The translations under genes and the position numbers were made by a program. Below, piece by piece: positions 34,223-44,070 of a stretch of 64,000 nucleotides of DNA. The first letter of the stretch is position 1. Every line of letters starts with the position of its first letter. Origin of the DNA: Paenibacillus dokdonensis (GTDB taxonomy: Bacteria > Bacillota > Bacilli > Paenibacillales > Paenibacillaceae); the NCBI RefSeq assembly GCF_004916975.1, contig NZ_STGQ01000001.1, forward strand, positions 1,326,993 to 1,390,992, given 5' to 3'. The notes beneath the pieces are model-generated. The model was not told the origin of the DNA. It saw nothing but the letters and a program-made list of their open reading frames with translations, and ran no database searches.

Positions 34223-36256
34223 TTGAAAATAAAAGAGCTTACGGTATTACTAGGTGTCATCGGCATCGTTCTTATGATGATTCTTCCGATCCCGACATGG
34301 CTTTTGGACATACTGCTTGTCATTAACATCTCGCTGGCCCTGCTCATTTTGCTTGTGGCCATGAACACCAAGGAAGCGCTGCAATTTTCCATCTTCCCAT
34401 CTTTGCTATTAATCACTACCCTGTTTCGCCTGGCGTTAAACTTATCGACAACCAAGCTGATCTTGTACAATCATAATGCCGGTGAAGTGGTCGCTACCTT
34501 CGGAAGCTGGATCGCCCGCGGACAGATTGCCATCGGATTTATCGTCTTCCTGATTCTGGTGGTCGTACAGTTTCTCGTCATCACGAAAGGCTCGGAGCGG
34601 GTTGCGGAAGTGGCTGCACGCTTTACGCTGGACGCGATGCCGGGCAAACAGATGAGCATCGATGCTGACTTGAACGCCGGCCTGATCAACGAACAGCAGG
34701 CGCGGGAACGCCGCAGAAAGGTCGAGCGCGAGGCCGATTATTACGGGGCCATGGACGGTGCGACCAAATTCGTCAAAGGGGATGCGATTGCGAGTATCAT
34801 CATCCTCATCATCAACCTGATTGGCGGTTTCATTATCGGAATGACGATGCACGGCATGGCATTCCAGGATGCTTTGTCCACGTATTCCGTCCTGACGATT
34901 GGTGACGGTCTCGTTTCCCAAATTCCGGCTCTGTTGATTTCAACAGCATCAGGTCTGATCGTTACCCGATCTTCCTCGGAAGGCAATTTGGCCAGCGATC
35001 TGACAGAACAGCTGATGTCTTATCCAAAGCTGCTCTATATCGTAGGGGGAACCATTGCCCTGCTCGGTTTTTTCACTCCGATCCATATCATTTCAACCCT
35101 GCCGCTCGCTTTGATTATGCTCTTTGCAGCTTACAATATGCAGAAGAATATGGAGCGCAAACAGATTGAGGTGGAGCAGCAGGAGGAGGAGCAGCAGATC
35201 GAAGAGGTCAGAAGTCCCGAAAGTGTTATCAATTTGCTACAGGTGGATCCGATCGAATTCGAATTCGGGTATGGCCTTATCCCGCTGGCGGATGTTCAAC
35301 AGGGAGGGGACCTTCTAGATCGGATCATTATGATCCGCAGACAGTGTGCTTTAGAGCTTGGTCTTGTCGTCCCCGTCATCCGAATTCGCGACAATATTCA
35401 ACTAAAACCGAATGAATATGTCATAAAAATTAAAGGGAATAATGTCGGCGGCGGTGAATTATTACTTAATCACTACTTGGCAATGAGTCCCGGGTATGAA
35501 GACGAAAGTATTTCCGGGATTGAAACGCTGGAACCGGCCTTTGGTCTCCCTGCTTTATGGATCGATGAAACAACCAAAGAACGAGCCGAGCTTTCGGGTT
35601 ATACGGTTGTAGATCCGCCATCCGTGGTGGCAACGCATTTGACGGAGCTTATCAAGAAGCATGCTCACGAGCTTATTGGACGTCAGGAAACGAAAACATT
35701 GGTCGACAATTTACGCGAAAATTATCCAGTGCTTGTCGACGAGCTGATTCCGGGCGTGCTTTCAATCGGGGATGTGCAGAAGGTGTTAGCTAAGCTGCTC
35801 CGCGAGAAAATCTCCATCCGTGACCTGGTCACAATCTTTGAGACTTTGGCAGACTACGGCCATTATACCAAAGATCCGGATGTGCTCACAGAATACGTAA
35901 GGCAAGCTCTCTCCAGACAGATAACCCAGCAATTCTCCCAGGAAGGGGAGACGCTGAAAGTCATTACGGTTGGACCAACTCTGGAGAAAAAAATCGCCGA
36001 AAGTGTACAGCAATCGGATCAAGGGAGCTATTTGGCCATGGATCCGATGTCTACTCAGACGGTCTATCAAAAGCTCAGCGAACAGGTTAACCGTTTGCTG
36101 CAGTCCGGACAGCAGCCAATTTTGCTGACATCGCCTACGATACGCATGTACTTGCGTCAAGTGATCGAACGGACGATGCAGGACATTCCGGTGCTTTCAT
36201 ACAGCGAGCTCGAGCCGAATGTTGAAATTCAAAGTGTCGGAGTGGTGAATTTATGA
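34223..36256 (+). CDS. flhA: Flagellar export gate protein FlhA
   Basis: A 677-residue protein: eight transmembrane helices in the first half, the FHIPEP-family signature around FSIFPSLLLITTLFRLALN and TRSSSEG, then a large cytoplasmic platform domain (from about residue 330) that binds chaperone-substrate complexes. The start is TTG 34223, with GGAGG upstream. flhF overlaps by 4 bases. Confidence 0.97.
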   Translation: MKIKELTVLLGVIGIVLMMILPIPTWLLDILLVINISLALLILLVAMNTKEALQFSIFPSLLLITTLFRLALNLSTTKLILYNHNAGEVVATFGSWIARGQIAIGFIVFLILVVVQFLVITKGSERVAEVAARFTLDAMPGKQMSIDADLNAGLINEQQARERRRKVEREADYYGAMDGATKFVKGDAIASIIILIINLIGGFIIGMTMHGMAFQDALSTYSVLTIGDGLVSQIPALLISTASGLIVTRSSSEGNLASDLTEQLMSYPKLLYIVGGTIALLGFFTPIHIISTLPLALIMLFAAYNMQKNMERKQIEVEQQEEEQQIEEVRSPESVINLLQVDPIEFEFGYGLIPLADVQQGGDLLDRIIMIRRQCALELGLVVPVIRIRDNIQLKPNEYVIKIKGNNVGGGELLLNHYLAMSPGYEDESISGIETLEPAFGLPALWIDETTKERAELSGYTVVDPPSVVATHLTELIKKHAHELIGRQETKTLVDNLRENYPVLVDELIPGVLSIGDVQKVLAKLLREKISIRDLVTIFETLADYGHYTKDPDVLTEYVRQALSRQITQQFSQEGETLKVITVGPTLEKKIAESVQQSDQGSYLAMDPMSTQTVYQKLSEQVNRLLQSGQQPILLTSPTIRMYLRQVIERTMQDIPVLSYSELEPNVEIQSVGVVNL

Positions 36257-37662
36257 GAGTGAAGCGATATCTGGTCGATACGATGCCTGAAGCTATGCTC
36301 CAGATCCGCAATGACCTTGGCAGTGATGCCGTAATACTCAGTACGAAGGAGACCAAGATAGGCGGTTTCCTCGGCATGTTCAGACAAAAGAAAATTGAAG
36401 TCATTGCGGCTGTGGAGAATGAGGAGCAGACTAAGGCGAAAAAACCACAGTCTCCTCCGGTCCGTCCACCGATGGTAGTGCCGCAAAAGGCTGTGCCACA
36501 GGCTTATAAAAAAACGGTTGAAGTAACCTCCTCAGCCGTGAACAGCAGTACAGTTCTTTCGGCCTCGGAGCAGGCAGCCGCAGCTGCCGAGATCCTTCCT
36601 CCGAGCAATTCTGAGGAACCGGCAGAACATGCAGTATCATTAAACCCTATGAATTCCGATCTTATCAAAACTTTATTAACCGATCGGGAAGCTGATGTGC
36701 TTCATGCAAGCAGAGAGATCGAGCAGACACCCGTGAAGCCGGCGATCGAAAGGGATGTCTTGAAGGTAAGTAGCACTCCTTCAGCAGAGGACAAGCTGTT
36801 GGAGGAGCTGCGAGAAATGAAGGCATGGATGGCCAAGATTTCCCGCCAGTCCGCCTTGCAGCAGACCCTTCCGGACGGATTGCAAAAGCTTCAGGATCGT
36901 CTTCTGGCACAGGACATTGAATCTGACATTATTCAGGATTGGATCGAAGCTGCATATAAGCATTGGGAAGAGAACGGAAAAGCTTCTGATGAAGCTGAAT
37001 TGGAAGTTTTTATTCGTAATCAAATCCATTTGTTCCTGGCAAATCGATTTGGCTCTGGAATATCCAGTGACACCAGAATGGTTTATATAGCAGGTCCGAC
37101 CGGGGTCGGGAAAACAACAACGATTGCCAAAATGGCAGCCGAGCAGCTTTTCAGATACCACCGCAAAGTGGGATTTATCACATCCGATACGTACCGGATT
37201 TCAGCCGTTGAACAGCTAAGAACCTACGCATCGATTTTGAATGTTCCACTTGAAGTGGTCCAGTCTCCAGGAGACATCCAGCGTGCGGTCCAGCGACTCA
37301 ATTATTGTGATCTCATTTTGATGGATACGGCAGGCCGCAATTACCGAAATGAGCTGCTGGTCTCGGAGCTCCAAAGCTTGTTCTCACCAGTAGAAAAGAG
37401 TGAAACCTATCTGGTGCTCAGCTTGACCTCGAAGACACAAGATATGAAGAAAATCACCGAGCATTTCAGCAAGTATGGGCTGGATAAAGTGATTTTCACC
37501 AAGCTGGATGAGACAGGCAGTTACGGCTCCATCATTAATCTGATCCATGAGTACCCTCTACAGCTTTCATATATGACGAATGGTCAAAACGTTCCTGATG
37601 ATCTGCTTCTTCCGGGGGACCGGACGCTTAGCGGTCTGCTGCTGGGAGAAGAAAATACATGA
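36253..37662 (+). CDS. flhF: Flagellar placement GTPase FlhF
   Basis: A 469-residue SRP-type GTPase. A basic/variable N-terminal B domain (1-200) is followed by the NG domain: G1 GPTGVGKTT at 281-289, DTYRISAVEQLRTYA, DTAGR, and TKLDETGSYGSI. It sets flagellar position and number with FlhG. It overlaps flhA and flhG by 4 bases each (ATGA). Confidence 0.96.
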   Translation: MRVKRYLVDTMPEAMLQIRNDLGSDAVILSTKETKIGGFLGMFRQKKIEVIAAVENEEQTKAKKPQSPPVRPPMVVPQKAVPQAYKKTVEVTSSAVNSSTVLSASEQAAAAAEILPPSNSEEPAEHAVSLNPMNSDLIKTLLTDREADVLHASREIEQTPVKPAIERDVLKVSSTPSAEDKLLEELREMKAWMAKISRQSALQQTLPDGLQKLQDRLLAQDIESDIIQDWIEAAYKHWEENGKASDEAELEVFIRNQIHLFLANRFGSGISSDTRMVYIAGPTGVGKTTTIAKMAAEQLFRYHRKVGFITSDTYRISAVEQLRTYASILNVPLEVVQSPGDIQRAVQRLNYCDLILMDTAGRNYRNELLVSELQSLFSPVEKSETYLVLSLTSKTQDMKKITEHFSKYGLDKVIFTKLDETGSYGSIINLIHEYPLQLSYMTNGQNVPDDLLLPGDRTLSGLLLGEENT

Positions 37663-38558
37663 CAGACCAGGCACAGACGTTAAGGAATTTAGTTATGAAG
37701 CATGAGCATGAACGTACTGCACAGACGGCAAGTGATGTTCTGAATCGGACCGCGAAGCTGATCACGGTAACAAGCGGGAAGGGAGGTGTAGGCAAGTCCA
37801 ACTTTACGTTGAACTTTGCACTTACACTGCAGTCCATGGGAAAACGGGTGCTGGTGTTTGATGCCGATATTGGCATGGCTAATATTGACGTACTCATGGG
37901 CATTACCGCCAAATACAATCTGTATCATCTTTTGCGGAGAGAGAAAAGAATCGATGAAATCATCGAACGGGGTCCAGGCTCTCTTTCTTTTATCGCAGGA
38001 GGGTCAGGGATGTCGGATTTGTTCTCTCTATCACAGCATGATTTGGACTATTTCACGGAACAAATTGAAAGTGTCGCTGGCGAGATGGACTACATTATTT
38101 TTGACACCGGTGCCGGATTGTCCAAAGAAAATTTTAGTTTCATACATTCGGCGGACGAATGCCTGGTCGTAACGACGCCGGAGCCAACGTCAATCACCGA
38201 TGCGTATGCCCTGATCAAAGTGGTCAGCGGCAAGGAGCATGACACCTCCTTCAGGCTTATTGTGAACCGGGCGGGGGATGAGAAGGAGGCTGTCCAGACA
38301 GCCGATAAAATTATGATGGCTGCGCAGAGATTCCTGAACGTCAAAGTATCCATGCTCGGATACATCAGCGAAGACCACCATGTCGTACAGGCAGTGAAGA
38401 AACAAGTTCCTTTTTCCATGGCTTTTCCGAATTGCATTGCGGCACGGGATATACAGCGAATAGCTGATCATTACATGCTCGTCCCGGCCTCCCCGGAACC
38501 AGGTGCCTTGACAGGAATCAAAGGATTTATGCAAAAGTGGCTTCGTCGTACAAAATGA
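37659..38558 (+). CDS. flhG: Flagellar number regulator FlhG (MinD-like ATPase)
   Basis: A 299-residue P-loop ATPase. The N-terminal DQAQTLR (residues 3-9) matches the activator helix that stimulates FlhF GTPase. The deviant Walker A is TSGKGGVGKS (38-47), with FDADIGMANIDVLMG and DTGAGLS. Near the C-terminus a short amphipathic membrane-targeting helix (GIKGFMQKWLRR) is visible. Confidence 0.96.
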   Translation: MTDQAQTLRNLVMKHEHERTAQTASDVLNRTAKLITVTSGKGGVGKSNFTLNFALTLQSMGKRVLVFDADIGMANIDVLMGITAKYNLYHLLRREKRIDEIIERGPGSLSFIAGGSGMSDLFSLSQHDLDYFTEQIESVAGEMDYIIFDTGAGLSKENFSFIHSADECLVVTTPEPTSITDAYALIKVVSGKEHDTSFRLIVNRAGDEKEAVQTADKIMMAAQRFLNVKVSMLGYISEDHHVVQAVKKQVPFSMAFPNCIAARDIQRIADHYMLVPASPEPGALTGIKGFMQKWLRRTK

Positions 38559-38592
38559 TTCTTTTGTAATAGGGAACAGGGGTGGAAATGGC

Positions 38593-39876
38593 ATGACGCC
38601 ATATAAAGTCATAGTGGTAGATGACTCGGCATTTATGCGGAAAATATTTTCGGATTTGATCGAAAAGGATCCCGCATTTCAGGTCATAGACACAGCCGCG
38701 AATGGACGGGAAGCTGTTAAAAAAATAACAAGGCAAAAGCCTGATGTTGTTACAATGGATGTAGAAATGCCTGAAATGAATGGGCTAGAGGCTTTAAAGC
38801 TGATTATGGCAGAGCATCCGATACCGGTCATTATGCTCTCAGGCATCAATGAAGAAGGAATGAAGGAAACGATCATTGCCCTGGAATCCGGAGCATTTGA
38901 TTTTATCCGAAAGCCATCTTTAACTTACTCACAGCATATTGAACAGGTCGGGGATGCGCTGCTCGAACAGTTGAAGGCCGCCATTAGTGCACGTGAAAGA
39001 AGAGCGGCATTCCGGGCGGAGGAGGAGAAGAGGCAGCAGCAGAAAGCAGAATCCGTACAACCATTACCTGGTCCATCGAATGTGGCGAAGCTGCGCAAGC
39101 CAAAGACAGAACCTGTTAAGCGTCAAGCTGTCCCTCCTAAAAAAACAGAAATTGTTGTGAAGAAACCGGAGAGCCGGATCGAACCTAAGAAGGAAAAACC
39201 TGCTTCAATTCTGTCTAAGTCCAAACATGAGGCTGCTGCCAGTCAAGAAATTACCGTCTCTGGAGCATCAACGGCCAATTCTAGCGAACAGAGGAATGGC
39301 TTTAATCAAATTGTGGCAATCGGCTGTTCTACAGGAGGTCCAAGAGCTCTGAAAGCCGTACTTGAGAAGATCCCTGGTGATTTGCCCGCTCCCGTAGTTA
39401 TAGTGCAGCATATGCCGCCGAATTTTACCAAATCGCTCGCTCAGCGCCTGAATTCCTTCAGTTCATTGGAGGTCATGGAGGCAGAGCATGGGATGGGGCT
39501 AAAAGCGGGCTGTGCCTACATTGCACCAGGCGGCAAGCACATGCGGGTTACACAGGGGCCAGGTGGACGGTTCTCGCTTATTCTATCCGAGGATGAGCCG
39601 CTTAATGGTCATAGACCGTCTGTGGATGTGCTGTTTGAATCTTTACTGCCTTTGGAAGCGCTCAAGCGTCATGCAGTCCTGATGACAGGGATGGGCAGCG
39701 ATGGGGCACGCATGATGAAGCGCCTATATGATTCGGGTGTATGCAGCACCTTTGCCGAAAGCGAAGAAACATGTATTGTGTACGGCATGCCGCGCTCAGC
39801 GGTTGAGCTGAATTGTGTAAGCCATGTTTTACCACTTCAAGAAATCGCAGCCGGTGTGATCCGTGCTGTGAAGTAA
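38593..39876 (+). CDS. cheB: Chemotaxis protein-glutamate methylesterase CheB
   Basis: A 427-residue protein. The receiver domain carries VDD and the phospho-acceptor Asp56 (TMDVEMPEMNG). A long Lys/Pro/Gln-rich linker spans about residues 135-235, longer than in most CheB proteins. The esterase domain has the catalytic Ser in GCSTGGPRAL, His in QHMPPNFT and Asp in MTGMGSDGA. It demethylates (or deamidates) chemoreceptors. The cheR methyltransferase is not in the window. Confidence 0.96.
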   Translation: MTPYKVIVVDDSAFMRKIFSDLIEKDPAFQVIDTAANGREAVKKITRQKPDVVTMDVEMPEMNGLEALKLIMAEHPIPVIMLSGINEEGMKETIIALESGAFDFIRKPSLTYSQHIEQVGDALLEQLKAAISARERRAAFRAEEEKRQQQKAESVQPLPGPSNVAKLRKPKTEPVKRQAVPPKKTEIVVKKPESRIEPKKEKPASILSKSKHEAAASQEITVSGASTANSSEQRNGFNQIVAIGCSTGGPRALKAVLEKIPGDLPAPVVIVQHMPPNFTKSLAQRLNSFSSLEVMEAEHGMGLKAGCAYIAPGGKHMRVTQGPGGRFSLILSEDEPLNGHRPSVDVLFESLLPLEALKRHAVLMTGMGSDGARMMKRLYDSGVCSTFAESEETCIVYGMPRSAVELNCVSHVLPLQEIAAGVIRAVK

Positions 39877-39909
39877 CGGAAAGTGAACCTATAAAGGAGG
39901 TGTCTCACA

Positions 39910-42009
39910 ATGGACATGAACCAATACCTATCCATGTTTATTGATGAGTCCAACGATCATCTGCAGTCATTGAATGAGAATATGCTTCTGCTTGAAGGTA
40001 GCCCGAGTGATCTCTCGATTGTGCAAGTAATTTTCCGTTCAGCACACACATTAAAAGGGATGGCCGCGACGATGGGATTTGAGGATCTCGCTGCGCTTAC
40101 CCACCAAATGGAGAATGTGCTGGATTTGGTCCGCAACGAAAAGCTGGCTATGCAGGATTTTATTTTTGACACGCTGTTTAAAGGTCTGGACGCCTTGGAA
40201 TCTATGGTACAGGATATTACCGAAGGCGGCGAGGGAAAAGCAGATGTATCGGGTATCGTAGCATCGCTGCAGGCAATCGTTAGGGGCGAGGATCTGTCAG
40301 CAGCAGGAGCAGGTGCCGAGGCTAAAACTTCTGCATCCGATCCAAGCGCTAACACAGCTATCCAGCTGGACGAATTCCAATACTCTGTATTGAACCAATC
40401 TATCGCAGACGGACACCGTGTTCTGTATGTGGATGTGCATATCCGTGAAAATTGTCAGCTGAAGGCTGTACGTGCATACATGGTATTTGATTTACTGGAA
40501 AGATCGGGCGAGGTTATCAAGTCCTCTCCTTCCGTGCAGGACATTGAACAGGAAAAGTTTGAGCACAGTTTCTCACTCTATTACATAACACAGATGGATC
40601 CTGCCGAATTGGAACAGCAGATTTTAAACGTGTCCGAGATTGATAAGGTCACTGTCATGGAGCTTGATCAGGAATCATTGCAGCAAATGAACGAAATGGG
40701 TATGGCATCGCAAGAAGCAGCTGCGGTTGCGGAGGCACCTTCTAAAGAGGAAGCCCCTGAGACAACAGCAACATCAGCAGCGCCGGAGCAAGCTGTACAA
40801 AAACAAGCACCGCAATCTTCTGCGGCCAAAACACCTGCTAAATCAAGCGGAGCCACGCCTTCGCGTACCATCCGCGTAGATATTGAACGGCTTGATGTGC
40901 TAATGAATTTATTCAGTGAATTATTGATTGACCGGGTTCGTCTGGAGCAGCTTGCCAGTGAGGTTCAGAATCATGCATTGACGGAGACGGTAGAACACAT
41001 GAGCCGTGTCAGCTCCGATTTGCAGGATATTGTCATGAAACTTCGGATGGTTCCAGTTGATACGGTCTTCAACCGTTTCCCGCGGATGATCCGTGATTTG
41101 GCCAAATCGCTGGATAAAAAGGTGGATTTGATCATCACCGGCGCAGAAACAGAGCTTGATCGTACGGTTATCGATGAAATCGGTGATCCGCTTGTCCATC
41201 TTCTGAGAAATGCAGTAGATCACGGGATCGAACCGATCGCCGACCGGATCAGCGCTGGCAAGTCAGAGACAGGAACCGTCAACCTTCGTGCCTTCCATAG
41301 CGGAAATCATGTTTTCATTGAAATTGAAGAAGATGGACGCGGTATTTACCGTGAGAATATCCTTAAAACCGCCCTTAAGAAAGGCGTGGTCACGCAGGAC
41401 CAGGCAGCAGCAATGTCTGATGACGAAGTGAATCAGCTTCTGTTCGCTCCGGGATTCAGTACAGCAGAGAAAATATCCGATGTTTCCGGACGCGGTGTAG
41501 GCTTGGATGTGGTCAAAGCGAAAATCACCTCGCTTGGCGGCCAAGTCACCATTTATTCGACGCCGGGCAAAGGAACGAATTTTTCGGTACAGCTTCCTCT
41601 GACGTTGTCGATTATCGCGGCTATGATGGTGAAAATGGGCTCTGAAAAATATGCAATCCCACTATCATCTATTGTAGAAACAGCCATTGTGCGCAAAGAG
41701 CAAATTCGAACGGTGCATGGCAATAAAATGGTAGAGTTCCGCGGACAGCATATTCCGCTTATCTCACTAAGCCGGATTTTTAATATTAAGGATTTTAATG
41801 AGAATGAAGAGAATGAAACCGAAATTATCGTTATCCATAAAGGTGAACGCCTGGCCGCGCTCGCGATTGATGAGTTTATCGGACAGAACGAGATTGTACT
41901 AAAAGGTTTGGGTAAATATCTGCCGCAGATCAAAGGCATTTCAGGTGCTACGATCCTTGGCGATGGACAGGTTGCGCTCATTCTTGATCCAAATGTGTTT
42001 ATAAGATAG
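39910..42009 (+). CDS. cheA: Chemotaxis histidine kinase CheA
   Basis: A 699-residue protein with domains in order: HPt with phosphorylated His46 (FRSAHTLKGMA), a CheY-binding P2 region (about 160-260), an Ala/Pro-rich linker (265-315), dimerisation helices (RLDVLMNLFSELLIDRVRLEQL), HATPase (N box HLLRNAVDHGIEP, G1 EEDGRGI, then SDVSGRGVGLDVV) and a CheW-like C-terminal domain. All catalytic motifs are present. AAAGGAGGTG precedes ATG 39910. Confidence 0.97.
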   Translation: MDMNQYLSMFIDESNDHLQSLNENMLLLEGSPSDLSIVQVIFRSAHTLKGMAATMGFEDLAALTHQMENVLDLVRNEKLAMQDFIFDTLFKGLDALESMVQDITEGGEGKADVSGIVASLQAIVRGEDLSAAGAGAEAKTSASDPSANTAIQLDEFQYSVLNQSIADGHRVLYVDVHIRENCQLKAVRAYMVFDLLERSGEVIKSSPSVQDIEQEKFEHSFSLYYITQMDPAELEQQILNVSEIDKVTVMELDQESLQQMNEMGMASQEAAAVAEAPSKEEAPETTATSAAPEQAVQKQAPQSSAAKTPAKSSGATPSRTIRVDIERLDVLMNLFSELLIDRVRLEQLASEVQNHALTETVEHMSRVSSDLQDIVMKLRMVPVDTVFNRFPRMIRDLAKSLDKKVDLIITGAETELDRTVIDEIGDPLVHLLRNAVDHGIEPIADRISAGKSETGTVNLRAFHSGNHVFIEIEEDGRGIYRENILKTALKKGVVTQDQAAAMSDDEVNQLLFAPGFSTAEKISDVSGRGVGLDVVKAKITSLGGQVTIYSTPGKGTNFSVQLPLTLSIIAAMMVKMGSEKYAIPLSSIVETAIVRKEQIRTVHGNKMVEFRGQHIPLISLSRIFNIKDFNENEENETEIIVIHKGERLAALAIDEFIGQNEIVLKGLGKYLPQIKGISGATILGDGQVALILDPNVFIR

Positions 42010-42064
42010 ATAAGACAAGCTTTAGCCGCAACCGAGCCTGTATTCATAAAAGGAGGTTTTTCTC

Positions 42065-42526
42065 ATGGGAGAAGAAATCAAAGTCATCGTATTTAAACTG
42101 GGCAGCGAGGAATACGGAATTGAAGTGGACAAGGTTCAAACGATTGAACGCATGCTTCCCATAACCAGAGTTCCCAAGACCTACACATTTGTAAGAGGCG
42201 TCATCAATTTGCGTGGAGTGGTCATTCCGGTTATTGATCTGCGCGGGCGTTTCGGGCTGGAGGAAGGGGAATATACCGATCAGACCCGGATCATTATCGT
42301 TGCGGTGAATGACATGGAAGTCGGCTTTATTGTTGACTCCGCAAATGATGTTATCGATCTGCATACAGACCGCATTGAAACACCTCCTGAAGTGGTAGGC
42401 GGAATCAAGGCGAAGTATCTGGATGGGGTTGCGAAAATCGGTGATGATCGTCTGCTCATCATGTTGAACCTCGCCGAAGTACTTAATAAAAGTGAAATTA
42501 TCCAATTGGAAAGCTTAGAGGAGTAG
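42065..42526 (+). CDS. cheW: Chemotaxis coupling protein CheW
   Basis: A 153-residue protein: a double SH3-like CheW domain that links receptors to CheA (FKLGSEEYGIEVDKVQTIERM, GVINLRGVVIPVIDLRGRFGL, VDSANDVIDL). AAAGGAGG precedes the ATG. cheC starts 4 bases after its stop. Confidence 0.97.
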   Translation: MGEEIKVIVFKLGSEEYGIEVDKVQTIERMLPITRVPKTYTFVRGVINLRGVVIPVIDLRGRFGLEEGEYTDQTRIIIVAVNDMEVGFIVDSANDVIDLHTDRIETPPEVVGGIKAKYLDGVAKIGDDRLLIMLNLAEVLNKSEIIQLESLEE

Positions 42527-42529
42527 CCT

Positions 42530-43159
42530 GTGGAGGTCTTTAAACATTTTAAAGAATTTAAAATGGATGTTTTGAAGGAAGTGGGAAATATTGGCGCTGG
42601 CAATGCTGCAACAGCATTATCCCGGCTTCTGGACAAACCGGTAGATATGGCAGTACCCAAGGTACAGCTTCTATCCTTTGAAGAAATTTCGGAAAAGGTG
42701 GGGGGTGCCGAACAGGTTGTGATCGCAATCTTCCTCCGAGTCGAGGGAGATGCGCCGGGTAATCTTTTCTTCATCTTAAGTCCGGAGGCTGCCAAAAGCC
42801 TGCTTAAAAGGCTGGTCGGCATTCCTCCCGAGAAAGACGACGGTTTATTCAATGAAATGGAGCTGTCGGCTCTGAGTGAAATCGGCAATATTTTGGCGGG
42901 ATCCTATTTATCCTCGTTGGCTGATTTTACGCAACTATCCATGTCGCCTACCGTTCCGGCGCTGGCGATGGATATGGCTGGTGCAATACTGAGCTATGGT
43001 TTGCTGCAGTTCGGACAAATGGGAGACGATGCCCTTTTGATCGATACAACGTTTCTAGAGGGCGATCATGAGGTGGAGGGACAATTTTTCCTGATTCCTG
43101 ATCCAGACTCGTTCGCCAAGATTTTTCAATCACTGGGAGTGCCTGTGGATCATGATTGA
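42530..43159 (+). CDS. cheC: CheY-P phosphatase CheC
   Basis: A 209-residue protein with two phosphatase helices, each with Glu and Asn: DVLKEVGNIGAGNAATALS and ELSALSEIGNILAGSYLSSL. Both active sites are intact. CheC removes phosphate from CheY-P and is controlled by CheD. The start is GTG 42530, with GAGGAG upstream. cheD overlaps by 8 bases. Confidence 0.96.
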   Translation: MEVFKHFKEFKMDVLKEVGNIGAGNAATALSRLLDKPVDMAVPKVQLLSFEEISEKVGGAEQVVIAIFLRVEGDAPGNLFFILSPEAAKSLLKRLVGIPPEKDDGLFNEMELSALSEIGNILAGSYLSSLADFTQLSMSPTVPALAMDMAGAILSYGLLQFGQMGDDALLIDTTFLEGDHEVEGQFFLIPDPDSFAKIFQSLGVPVDHD

Positions 43160-43649
43160 AGAGCAAAGCATTGTAAAAGTAGGTATGGCCGACCTTAACG
43201 TTGTGCAGCGTTCCGGAGTTATTCGGACGGTCGGTCTGGGTTCATGCGTCGGACTTACGATGTATGACCCACAGCTGAAAGTGGCCGGGATGGCGCATGT
43301 CATGCTTCCTTCATCGGATATTGCCCGTGAAGGACAGTTGAACATCGCGAAGTATGCGGACACAGCTTTGCCTGCTCTTCTTGACAAACTATTGAAGTTA
43401 GGTGCTTCCCCCTCACGCATCGTCGCCAAAATGGCAGGAGGCTCGCAGATGTTCGTATTTGTTGGCACAGGGGACACCATGAGAATCGGACCGCGGAATG
43501 TGGAGTCCTGCAAATTAAAACTGGCAGAGCTGCATATTCCGCTCATTGCAGAAGACACTGGCGGAAACTACGGGCGTACAATCGAACTGGATGTAAGTAC
43601 GGGAATATTGTATATCCGCAGTGTACAAACAGGTGTAAAGGAAATGTAG
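43152..43649 (+). CDS. cheD: Chemoreceptor glutamine deamidase CheD
   Basis: A 165-residue protein. The catalytic Cys is in LGSCVGLTMYD, His in GMAHVMLPSS, and the Thr region in DTGGNYGRTIELDV. It deamidates receptor glutamines and binds CheC. It overlaps the end of cheC. Confidence 0.96.
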   Translation: MIEEQSIVKVGMADLNVVQRSGVIRTVGLGSCVGLTMYDPQLKVAGMAHVMLPSSDIAREGQLNIAKYADTALPALLDKLLKLGASPSRIVAKMAGGSQMFVFVGTGDTMRIGPRNVESCKLKLAELHIPLIAEDTGGNYGRTIELDVSTGILYIRSVQTGVKEM

Positions 43650-43651
43650 CC

Positions 43652-44056
43652 ATGAAGGGAAATCTGCTGTTTAATCTGGTATTTGGCGTTATAGGGTTTA
43701 TTCTGACCCTGTTGTTTTCTCTGACAAACAATTTGTTCATGACAAGTGTATTACGAGGGGCGGTATCATTTGTTGTATGGTTTCTCTTGGCATTTCTGCT
43801 GAGATGGACGTGGACTATTATCAGTGCCCCTCAGGAGGATACTGCGCCAGAGGGCGGGGAGGACGAGTTAACGGGCAACCGCTTTGACTTGACGACTCCT
43901 GATGAAAGTGACGAGCTGAATGAGCTGTTAAAACAAAAACCCGACCTTTCCAATGAACGGGGTAATGATTTTACACCACTCAATCCGCCGAAACTGGTCT
44001 CGACAAAGGATCCTGAAGAATTGGCCAAAGCGGTTCGTCACCTGACAGAAAAATAA
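43652..44056 (+). CDS. Hypothetical two-helix membrane protein in the che-sigD interval
   Basis: A 134-residue protein with two close transmembrane segments (LFNLVFGVIGFILTLLFSL and AVSFVVWFLLAFLLRWTWTI), then an acidic, disordered-looking cytoplasmic tail (about residues 60-134) ending PEELAKAVRHLTEK. I do not recognise a named family, and B. subtilis has no gene at this place between cheD and sigD. It begins 3 bases after cheD and ends 14 bases before sigD, so it is a true operon member. A motility-related function is only inferred from place. Confidence 0.7.
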   Translation: MKGNLLFNLVFGVIGFILTLLFSLTNNLFMTSVLRGAVSFVVWFLLAFLLRWTWTIISAPQEDTAPEGGEDELTGNRFDLTTPDESDELNELLKQKPDLSNERGNDFTPLNPPKLVSTKDPEELAKAVRHLTEK

Positions 44057-44070
44057 GGAGGGTGAGGGTA

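Noticed and set aside
34442..34921. Minus-strand open frame opposite flhA
   Set aside because: Antisense to conserved transmembrane coding sequence; no signals for expression.
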